Source: Duganella sp. BJB480
GTDB taxonomy: Bacteria > Pseudomonadota > Gammaproteobacteria > Burkholderiales > Burkholderiaceae_D
Reading direction: 5' to 3'
Length of the DNA: 64,000 bases
Assembly (NCBI GenBank): GCA_003416985.1
Contig: QVIN01000009.1
Location: 62,001-126,000 of the forward strand
In this document: piece after piece, positions 1-6,550 of the stretch
Layout of the letters: every line of letters starts with the position of its first letter
How positions within the stretch are numbered: the stretch's first letter is position 1
Notes under the pieces: generated by a model
What the model was told of the DNA's origin: nothing
What the model saw: only the letters and a program-made list of their open reading frames with translations
Database searches by the model: none
Program-made: the position numbers and the translations under genes

Positions 1-241
1 TTGACGTAGTCTATGCCCCAGGAGGCGTAGGTGATCGCATCCTGGTATTCATGTCCGCGGCTGCCCGGATGGCCGCCGCAGGTGGTGGCGCCGACGTCGG
101 AATAGATGCCCAGCTTGAGTCCCTTGCCGTGCACATAGTCCGCCAACGCCTTGATCCCCGAGGGGAAGCGTTCCGCGTTCGGACGAATCACGCCGTCCTT
201 GTCGCGCGTGCCGTGCCAGCAATCGTCGATGTTGACATACC
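1..241 (-). pseudogene. GH27 alpha-galactosidase fragment (broken at 5' end, runs off left edge)
   Basis: Read on the minus strand, this stretch encodes YVNIDDCWHGTRDKDG, then RFPSGIKALADYVHGKGLKLG, IYSDVGATTCGGHPGSRG and YASWGIDYVK. This is the classic N-terminal half of a family 27 alpha-galactosidase (substrate-binding DDCW, GIYSD and CGG..GS blocks). Homology stops abruptly at about position 241, two codons upstream of YVNIDD, where the conserved Gly-Tyr should precede it. The 5' end (start codon and signal peptide) is therefore missing. The continuation lies left of the window. It abuts, head to head, a GH10 fragment that has also lost its N-terminus. Confidence 0.8.
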
Positions 242-814
242 GATCTCGCCTTTCATCTGGCGCGTGAATATGCGCCTGGAGCGCAGCTGGTCTATAACGA
301 CTACATGGCGCCGCGCGCCGGCGACGCCGCGCATCGGGCCGGCGTGCTCAAATTGCTGGAGAGCCTGAAGGCGCGCGGCACGCCGATCAATGCATTGGGA
401 TTGCAAAGCCATATCAGCGCGGCCGACGCGATGGCGGGCCCCGGCGGCGGCAAGCAGGCCGAGCTTGCTTGGCGCGGTTTTCTCGACGAGGTCACCGGCA
501 TGGGCTACGAACTGTTGATCACCGAGTTCGACGTCAACGACCGCGACCTGCCCGCCGACTGTGCTATGCGCGACGCCGGTGCGGCCGCCCTGGCGCGCGA
601 CTATCTCGATGTCACGCTCAGCTATCGCTGCTGCCGCGACATGCTGCTATGGGGCATGGCCGATCATGTCAGCTGGCTGCGGGAATGGAAGGCTGCCCAG
701 CGCGCGGATGGCTTGCCGCAGCGCTCCACGCCGTTTGACGGCCGCTTGCAGGACAAACCGATGCGCCACGCCATTGTTGCGGCCTTGAACGGAATGCCAG
801 ACCGAGCGAACTGA
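242..814 (+). pseudogene. GH10 endo-1,4-beta-xylanase C-terminal fragment
   Basis: The + frame entered at 242 reads DLAFHLAREYAPGAQLVYNDY, then GLQSHIS, ELLITEFDVND and LLWGMADHVSWL. These are the C-terminal half blocks of family 10 xylanases, including the nucleophile glutamate in ITEFDV. About 190 codons remain of a family normally 330-380 residues long. The upstream half with the acid/base glutamate is absent, because the sequence left of 242 belongs to a GH27 gene on the other strand. There is no start codon in homologous sequence before the Met at 305. It is probably non-functional, or an assembly join. Confidence 0.8.
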
Positions 815-861
815 GTAACAGGACCGCCGCACCGGCCAAAGGTGCTGGCGGCAGTGTTCAG

Positions 862-1251
862 TTAGCGGTTAACGACCCACACGAGGTGCACATTGGTGGG
901 CGTGAAGGAAACGGTCTTCAGCGCAGCGCCGCTGCAGGCGCCGGCGAAAACAGACGCCGCATAGGTATTATTCAAACGTACGGCCCCTAAGCTCTTGGCT
1001 TTACCGCTGGCCAAATCTTGTTGGCCATTGATATAAAAACGCACGCATCCCTTGGTGTTGTTCAGCGCGGTCATGGTCGCGGTTGGCGCGGCTGCTGCTG
1101 TACCCACGCCAGAGGCCGCGGTGGCCTGTCCACCCGAACTACCAGTACCGAGAGCCTGCGCCCCCGAATTGCCAGCTCCGAGGACCAGTGCTCCTATAGC
1201 CGTCATCGCAAGCAAAAATGTTTTCTTGCTGAGAGTTTTTCCATTGTTCAT
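862..1251 (-). CDS. Small exported protein, paralogue 1 of 3
   Basis: A 129-residue protein with a lysine-bearing N-terminus (MNNGKTLSKKTF), a hydrophobic segment at about 13-30 and a likely cleavage site around GAQA, so it is probably Sec-exported. The mature part carries KGCVRFYINGQ, SVFAGAC and LKTVSFTP, ending in WVVNR. The same blocks occur in the neighbours at 1347-1724 and 2098-2505, so the three form a local paralogous family. Two cysteines (in GCVRFY and AGAC) are shared and may form a disulfide. I do not recognise a named family. The function is unknown. Confidence 0.75.
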   Translation of the reverse strand: MNNGKTLSKKTFLLAMTAIGALVLGAGNSGAQALGTGSSGGQATAASGVGTAAAAPTATMTALNNTKGCVRFYINGQQDLASGKAKSLGAVRLNNTYAASVFAGACSGAALKTVSFTPTNVHLVWVVNR

Positions 1252-1346
1252 ATTGATACCTTTATCAAGTCGACGTTCTTAAGACAAATTGCCCGTTATG
1301 GCCTGCATGCCTATGGCATTCGACCGGTGCGGGCGCTTGGGACGGA

Positions 1347-1724
1347 TCAGTTATTGACAGACCAATAGAGGTCGACCGTAGTCGACGAGCGTGCGATGGT
1401 GCGGCTGTCCGTGGCACTCGGCTTGAACGAAACGGTCTTGATGGCCTTGCCGCCGCACGCACCTGCGAAGACGGAAGCCTGAAGCAGCTTACCATTGTCC
1501 TGGACCGTGCCCAATTTGAAGCCGTGGTGGGCAGGAACGTCGTGCTGGCCATTGACATAAAAGCGCACACAGCCATTGGTGAGGTTCGAGCCGACCAGAT
1601 GGTACGACGGAGCGGACGTGATGATCGCAGATTCCAGTGCGCCGGCGGAGCCGGAGGTCAGCGCACCCATCGCTGCGACGGTAAAGAAAAACGCGCTCTT
1701 GCCAATAATTTTACGGCTATTCAT
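1347..1724 (-). CDS. Small exported protein, paralogue 2 of 3
   Basis: A 125-residue protein starting MNSRKIIGKSAFFFTVAAMG, a typical signal peptide. The mature domain has NGCVRFYVNGQHD, LLQASVFAGACGG, AIKTVSFKPS and a terminal YWSVNN. It matches paralogue 1 in motif order and in the spacing of its two cysteines. It lies in the same orientation as paralogue 1, with a 95-base gap, and divergent from paralogue 3. The start is supported by an AGGAG-like site on the minus strand just upstream (atactcctgat on +). Unknown function; a secreted beta-rich domain is likely. Confidence 0.75.
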   Translation of the reverse strand: MNSRKIIGKSAFFFTVAAMGALTSGSAGALESAIITSAPSYHLVGSNLTNGCVRFYVNGQHDVPAHHGFKLGTVQDNGKLLQASVFAGACGGKAIKTVSFKPSATDSRTIARSSTTVDLYWSVNN

Positions 1725-2097
1725 TTTGATACTCCTGATAAGTGATCTGATTAAATAACGATTGCTAGCCGCCGGCGGCCGCTCCAGACAACTGTTTCAA
1801 CCGACGACATTTGGATCATAGATTGCCCTCGCCGGCCGCCAGGCGGGCCAAACGAAGTACACCGCTCCCGCGCGAAGCAAGCCTGCAGCCGCCCTCGCGC
1901 TTCCGGCTGGCAGCCCATCAGTGATGCTGCGCCGCTCACCGCAACGGCGAGCGATATCTGTTTTCGGCGGCAGGCAGCGTTGTTCGTTTTGTCGATCAAG
2001 CGCCTGGCGGGAGCCGCCTATGCTTCGGGCGTCGCAGGCTTCAACAGGCTGGTTCGACAGAGGTCCTGATTTATCTCCACCATCGAAGGGTATTGAA
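1725..2097. other. Divergent intergenic region between exported-protein paralogues
   Basis: This 373-base gap separates two oppositely oriented paralogues and should hold both promoters. The sequence before each start codon is alike (cgaagggtattgaaATG at 2098, and a related stretch before 1724 on the minus strand), consistent with duplication of gene plus leader. I see no convincing gene inside. A minus-strand frame at 1751-1999 looks lipoprotein-like at its start but has no family resemblance. Confidence 0.5.
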
Positions 2098-2505
2098 ATG
2101 AACAACAGCAAAGTTATTGGCAACAAAGTGTTTTTCGCCGCGATCGCGGCCGCGAGTGTTTTGATCGCAGGCTCCGCCAGCGCCGGCGCGGGTGCGGTTG
2201 TCGTGGGTAGCGCGACTGCGGGTGCGACAGGCAGCAACAACCATCCCCAGAACTTCCTGGTAGCACGCAATTTCACCAAAGGCTGCGTGAGTTTTTACGA
2301 CCAAGGCCAAGTGGTCATGAAAGTTGCTGCAGGCCAGTCAAGCGTCTTGGGTCTTACCACGCGCAACAAGACCTACCAGGCGTTGGTCTCCCAGCTCGGC
2401 TGCGGCTTTCCGTCACCCGCCAAACTGATTGAGTTCAACACCTCGAACGCCACCACCACCAAAAATGCTTCCGGCGGCTGGGATTTCTATTGGATCGTTA
2501 AGTAA
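2098..2505 (+). CDS. Small exported protein, paralogue 3 of 3
   Basis: A 135-residue protein starting MNNSKVIGNKVFFAAIAAAS, with a signal peptide ending near GSASAG. The mature part has FTKGCVSFYDQGQ, YQALVSQLGCG, IEFNTSN and a final FYWIVK. It is the most divergent of the three paralogues, but keeps both cysteines and the aromatic-rich C-terminal strand. The frame is open further upstream to 1921, but signal peptide logic and alignment to the paralogues place the start at 2098. Function unknown. Confidence 0.75.
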   Translation: MNNSKVIGNKVFFAAIAAASVLIAGSASAGAGAVVVGSATAGATGSNNHPQNFLVARNFTKGCVSFYDQGQVVMKVAAGQSSVLGLTTRNKTYQALVSQLGCGFPSPAKLIEFNTSNATTTKNASGGWDFYWIVK

Positions 2506-2659
2506 TCGAATGCTTCTGTCTGGAGCCTAGTGGCCCGGATGACAGCACATGAAGTGATGGATTTCGACCTGGCTGGAATCCATTTTTAAAAGGTAGTTGG
2601 TCAATTTGCATCTGTTTCTGATAGATGAAATATGGGATCTCAGTGGTTCATTTTTTCCC

Positions 2660-2932
2660 ATGAAAGTCGCGCAGCCAACCACCCGTGCTGAGCGCATCGT
2701 TAGATGTTTTCATTTGGCGATATCAGCAGTGCTTATTTTTGCGATGCTTTACTTTCTTTGTATCGTTCGCCTCGCTAACAGCTATGCGATCTTTATTTTT
2801 GGCGCAGCCTCGATAGTTCCACTTTGCATTGGTATGTTTGCAAAGAGAAAACTGGTTTTTCAAATGCTTTTGTTGGGATATCTTTTTGAGATTTTATTTT
2901 TCACAGGCGAGGTACTGATCTTTCCCATATAA
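2660..2932 (+). CDS. Small low-GC membrane protein
   Basis: About 90 residues from the Met at 2660 (MKVAQPTTRAERIVRCF). Three hydrophobic stretches cover most of the chain: AISAVLIFAMLYFLCIV, YAIFIFGAASIVPLCIGMF and VFQMLLLGYLFEILFF. The frame stays open upstream to a TTG at 2597, preceded by an AAAGG-like site, so a 111-residue form is possible. Base composition is clearly lower in GC than the surroundings. I do not recognise it. It may be an orphan or acquired gene. Confidence 0.5.
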   Translation: MKVAQPTTRAERIVRCFHLAISAVLIFAMLYFLCIVRLANSYAIFIFGAASIVPLCIGMFAKRKLVFQMLLLGYLFEILFFTGEVLIFPI

Positions 2933-3022
2933 CCGGATACAGCCTGCCTGCGAATAGCGGCTAGATTTCTTATCTTCAAGATGATAGATTGCAAGCTCTA
3001 CTAACCAATATGGGGATGCAGC

Positions 3023-3313
3023 ATGAGCACATATGCGGAAATTAAAGCACAAATCGCGGAACTGGAAAACAAGGCCAAAGAAGTGCGTTCTTCTGAACTG
3101 GCTGCGGCTAAGGCTCAGATTTTAGAAATCATGACGACTTACGGACTGACACTGAACGACTTTGGCGGCAGCGCTAAGCCAAAGTCGGCCAAAGTCCGTC
3201 AACCAGTTCCCGCAAAGTATCGAAATACCGAGACTAGTGAGACCTGGACTGGTCGAGGCCGGGCCCCGCTCTGGTTGGCGGGGAAAAACAAGGATGACTT
3301 CTTGATTAAGTAA
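3023..3313 (+). CDS. H-NS-family nucleoid protein
   Basis: A 96-residue protein with an N-terminal coiled coil (TYAEIKAQIAELENKAKEVR) for oligomerisation. The C-terminal DNA-binding loop is TWTGRGRAPLWL, the hallmark of the short H-NS/BpH3-type proteins of betaproteobacteria that bind AT-rich DNA in the minor groove. It acts in the cytoplasm as a xenogeneic silencer. It sits next to a low-GC gene and upstream of an accessory-rich region, a plausible silencing target. The start is supported by the ggggatgcagc stretch before the ATG, although the Shine-Dalgarno is only fair. Confidence 0.88.
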   Translation: MSTYAEIKAQIAELENKAKEVRSSELAAAKAQILEIMTTYGLTLNDFGGSAKPKSAKVRQPVPAKYRNTETSETWTGRGRAPLWLAGKNKDDFLIK

Positions 3314-3436
3314 AAGAACAACGAGATTTTTCATACGCCTTTCGCAGCGTGCGCAAACTAGCCTCTTATCCGGCAAAACGAATAAGTCGCACCCCTGCGA
3401 AGCAAGCCTGCCGCTGTGCACAATGTGTTCAACACG

Positions 3437-4624
3437 TCAGTATTGTGAGATCTCGCCGTCGCGTCGCACCCATCCCCACGCAACAATTGCCGTCAGAATG
3501 GCTGATCCGCAGATCGCCGTCGGCAACGCCGATGGCGATGCGCCCAGGCCGGGCGCCAGCAGGAAGCCCGCGCCCACGGCCACCAGCGGCAGCGTCGTCC
3601 CCAGCCACGCGCTCGCGCGCCCCGCAGCGCGCTGGAACGGCGCCATCGCGGCGGCCTGGCCGCAGGACTGGTGTATCGCGTGGGCCAGCACAAACAACAT
3701 GTAAGGCAGGACGACCGCGGCCGCCGACCTGATTCCCGACAGCGCAAGCAGGCCCATGGCGCCGCCGCCGGCGATGCCGACCAGACTGGCGCCGCAGACG
3801 GTTTTGCGCAATCCGAACGCGACCAGCGCGCGGCGGCAGATCACGGTGCCGGCCAAATACAGCAGGGAGCATAGCGACAGCACGGCGCCATATTCGATCG
3901 TGCTCAATCCGCACTGCTCGATCAACAGAAACGCCGAGCCGCTTAAAAACAGATAGTGGCCAAGATAGGAGCACGCGGTCAGCGCGGTGTAGACCCGGAA
4001 CACCGGATGACGCCAGATGTCGCGCCAGCCGCATGGCGGCAACCGCACCATCGCCTGGGTGTCCAGCGTTTCGCGCAGGCCGATGGCGGCCACCGCTAAC
4101 GCCAGCACGCCGACCAGGCCATAGGCGGCCAGCGCGCCCGGCACGCCGCTGCTGCCGACCAGCATGCTGCCCGCCAATGGCCCCGCCAGCGAGATGGCGC
4201 TGATCCACGAAAAACAGCGCGATAGCACGATGATGGATTGCTGCGGCGAATAGAGATCGCGGATGATGGCCCGTGCGCACACGCCGGCGGCGGCCACTCC
4301 CGCCCCTTGTGTCCAGCGACAGGCGATCAGTGCGGCCAGGTCCGCCGCAAAGAAGCATCCGATGGACGCCAGCACGAACAGTAGTAATCCGGTCAGCAAG
4401 GCCGGGCGGCGCCCCCACCGGTCGGCCAGGATGCCCCAGATGATTTGGGTCGAGCCGAAGCCCAGGATCAGCGCTGAAAATGCCCACTTGCGCACGCCGC
4501 CGTCGGCCAAGGCGGGCAACAGCGGCAGTGTCGGCAAGATCAAGGCGCTGCTGAGCGCGTGCAACGACAGCAACAGCACCAGCAGAACCCGCAGGGTCGC
4601 TGTCGATGGCGCCGCCGCGGTCAT
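3437..4624 (-). CDS. MFS transporter (drug-resistance/sugar efflux type)
   Basis: A 395-residue major facilitator protein with about 12 hydrophobic segments. The loop 2-3 signature GILADRWGRRPALL and the motif GAGVAAAGVCARAIIRD of the Bcr/CflA-like 12-TMS antiporters are visible. It is an inner-membrane protein. It is the last gene of the operon headed by the TonB receptor at 9184. Its ATG lies 4 bases after the LacI gene's stop, so the two are translationally linked. That context suggests import or export of a sugar or its product, although the sequence family is usually called multidrug efflux. The start at 4624 is preferred over longer upstream reading because the latter overlaps lacI. Confidence 0.75.
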   Translation of the reverse strand: MTAAAPSTATLRVLLVLLLSLHALSSALILPTLPLLPALADGGVRKWAFSALILGFGSTQIIWGILADRWGRRPALLTGLLLFVLASIGCFFAADLAALIACRWTQGAGVAAAGVCARAIIRDLYSPQQSIIVLSRCFSWISAISLAGPLAGSMLVGSSGVPGALAAYGLVGVLALAVAAIGLRETLDTQAMVRLPPCGWRDIWRHPVFRVYTALTACSYLGHYLFLSGSAFLLIEQCGLSTIEYGAVLSLCSLLYLAGTVICRRALVAFGLRKTVCGASLVGIAGGGAMGLLALSGIRSAAAVVLPYMLFVLAHAIHQSCGQAAAMAPFQRAAGRASAWLGTTLPLVAVGAGFLLAPGLGASPSALPTAICGSAILTAIVAWGWVRRDGEISQY

Positions 4625-4628
4625 CGCG

Positions 4629-5690
4629 TCAACGCCGCGCAGGTCCGGCGCGCTGCGAACTCTCGCGCACCACCAGCCCGGCCGGGAACACCCGCTGCAC
4701 CGGCGGCGCAGCGCCGGCGCCGAGGATTTGGTCGAGCAGCATCTGCACGCTGGCCTGCGCCATTTCCAGCACCGGCGAATGCACGCTCGACAGCGGAGGA
4801 ATGCAGTAGTCGTCATAGTGCATATTGTCGAAGCCGACCACGCTGACGTCGCCGGGCACGTTGACGCCCAGTTCATGCAGGCCTTTGAGGGCGCCGAGCG
4901 CCATGCGGTCGCTGGCGAAGATCAGCGCGTCCGGCCGGTCACCGGTGCCGCACAGTTCGCGGGCGATGCGATGGCCGCTGGCTAGCGACCAGTCGCCGCT
5001 GACCGCCCACGGCGCATGGACCGCCAGGCCGTGCTCGCGCATCGCGCGCGCGTAGCCGCGCTGGCGTTCCTCGACATCCTCGTTGCCGCGGCCGTCGCGC
5101 TGGCCGCCGATGAAGGCGATGTGACGGCAGCCGGCGGCGTGCAGGTGGCCGACGACCTCGGCCGTCACCTCCTCGTTGTTCTGCGCCACGTAGGAGAACG
5201 CCGGGTCACGGGTGCCGAACACCACGAACGGCAAGCCGTGGCGCTTGAGTTGCTCCAGCACCGGATGGCCGGTGCGCTCCACCACCGCCACCACGCCGTC
5301 GACCCGCCCGGCCAGGAACAGGTCGCGCACCAGGGCGTAGGCCGCCGCATCGTCGCCGATCTGGCTGCGCTGCATCAGCGCGTAGCCGTGCGTATCGGCC
5401 ACGCGGCCAAGCACCTGCAGCACGTTGTTCCAATAGGTGTCCTGGATCTGGAAGGAGCGATTGTCGTAGGCGGCGCGCTCGCCGAAGAAGATACAGGCCA
5501 GCGTGTTGGTGCGGATCGCGCGCATCGAACGGGCGGCCATGCTCGGCACGAAGTTGAGCACGGCGATCGTTTCCTGCACGGTCCTCAGCGTTTTCTGCGC
5601 CACCTTTTCGGGATGATTGAGCACCAGGGACACGGTCTGATAGCTGACCCCGGCCATCTTCGCCACGTCCTTGATGGTCACGCGCTTCAT
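4629..5690 (-). CDS. LacI-family transcriptional regulator
   Basis: 353 residues. The N-terminus VTIKDVAKMAGVSYQTVSLV is the LacI helix-turn-helix, followed by a hinge and a periplasmic-binding-protein-like effector domain (FIGGQRDGRGNEDVEERQRG, ALIFASDRMALGALKGL, VSVVGFDNM). It binds palindromic operators as a dimer or tetramer and normally responds to a sugar. Third gene in a four-gene operon. The likely targets are the two perfect palindromes at 9232-9247 and 9337-9354 upstream of the operon, implying autoregulation. The start at 5690 is set by the HTH; the frame is open further upstream. Confidence 0.9.
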   Translation of the reverse strand: MKRVTIKDVAKMAGVSYQTVSLVLNHPEKVAQKTLRTVQETIAVLNFVPSMAARSMRAIRTNTLACIFFGERAAYDNRSFQIQDTYWNNVLQVLGRVADTHGYALMQRSQIGDDAAAYALVRDLFLAGRVDGVVAVVERTGHPVLEQLKRHGLPFVVFGTRDPAFSYVAQNNEEVTAEVVGHLHAAGCRHIAFIGGQRDGRGNEDVEERQRGYARAMREHGLAVHAPWAVSGDWSLASGHRIARELCGTGDRPDALIFASDRMALGALKGLHELGVNVPGDVSVVGFDNMHYDDYCIPPLSSVHSPVLEMAQASVQMLLDQILGAGAAPPVQRVFPAGLVVRESSQRAGPARR

Positions 5691-5713
5691 ATTTCTTTCA
5701 ACGGTCAACTCGG

Positions 5714-6532
5714 CTACCTCGGAATTCGCTGCCGCCCCTGACCTACGCGGAACTGGGTATCGAACGCGAACATATCGTAAAAAACGCAAAACTCGGGCGC
5801 GCCCAGTTCGATCAACGGCACCCGCTTCTGCAGCATGTTGAAGCACGCCGATTGTACCGCGAGATACTCGCGTTGCTGCTCCGGCGTCATCCAGTCGACC
5901 AGATAGGCCAGCGAGATATGGAAGCCGTACTGCTCGTGGTCGGGCGCGCGCAGCCGCAGTTGTGCCGACAGCCGGTCGCGCAGGCGGCGCAGCTTGCGGT
6001 TCTCCTGCTCGTCCAGCGGCAGCAGCCGGATGGTGGCGCCGGGATCGCGACGCAGGCTGAATTCATCGAGCCGCATGCGCAGCGGCAGCGCGCAGTCCAG
6101 TTCAAAGCCTTCGAGTTGACGCTCCAGATAGCGGTGCGAGGCTTCCAGCGGCGCGTCGATCGGCAGGCCGGCTGGCCAGATGCCGGCGCGCCGGCTGCTG
6201 TCGGTCACGCCTTCGAACACCGTCATGTGATAGCTCGACGGCGGCAGCAGCGCCAGGCAGTGCGCGTAACTGCCCGCCGCCAGTGTGTCGCGCACGCTGG
6301 TCAGCGCATCCGACAGCGGTGTCGCCAGCGGAATGTGGCTGATGATGGTATTGCCCGGAAAACGGAAGGGGCTGCCGTCGGCGTTGAATTTCCGGCCGAC
6401 CGAAGGCGGCCGGCGTGGGCCGGCGTCGGTCGCGGCCGGAGCGTCGGTCGCGCGGGCCAGCGCGGCGCCGCCCCCGGCCGCCATGGCGGCCAGCGAGGCG
6501 TTCAGCATAAAGCTGCGGCGTGTGTTGGTCAT
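5714..6532 (-). CDS. Tat-exported 2H phosphoesterase-like protein (DUF1868 type)
   Basis: 272 residues. The N-terminus TRRSFMLNASLAAMAAGGG is a twin-arginine signal peptide. The mature domain has two HxT/S motifs, YHMTVFEGVT and GFHISLAYLV, the catalytic pair of the 2H (cyclic phosphodiesterase/RNA ligase-like) superfamily. The pattern ISHIPLATPLSDALTSVRDTL resembles the DUF1868 subgroup. An exported 2H enzyme is unusual, since most act on RNA ends or NAD-derived cyclic phosphates in the cytoplasm. Placement between a TonB receptor (18-base gap) and LacI suggests a periplasmic step on a cyclic or phosphorylated sugar compound, which is inference. Confidence 0.7.
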   Translation of the reverse strand: MTNTRRSFMLNASLAAMAAGGGAALARATDAPAATDAGPRRPPSVGRKFNADGSPFRFPGNTIISHIPLATPLSDALTSVRDTLAAGSYAHCLALLPPSSYHMTVFEGVTDSSRRAGIWPAGLPIDAPLEASHRYLERQLEGFELDCALPLRMRLDEFSLRRDPGATIRLLPLDEQENRKLRRLRDRLSAQLRLRAPDHEQYGFHISLAYLVDWMTPEQQREYLAVQSACFNMLQKRVPLIELGAPEFCVFYDMFAFDTQFRVGQGRQRIPR

Positions 6533-6550
6533 CGTATGCGTTCCCCCGGA

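Noticed and set aside
1751..1999. Minus-strand frame beginning with a lipoprotein-like signal (SLMGC)
   Set aside because: The part after the cysteine has no family or compositional support, lies in a divergent promoter region, and overlaps other open frames equally.
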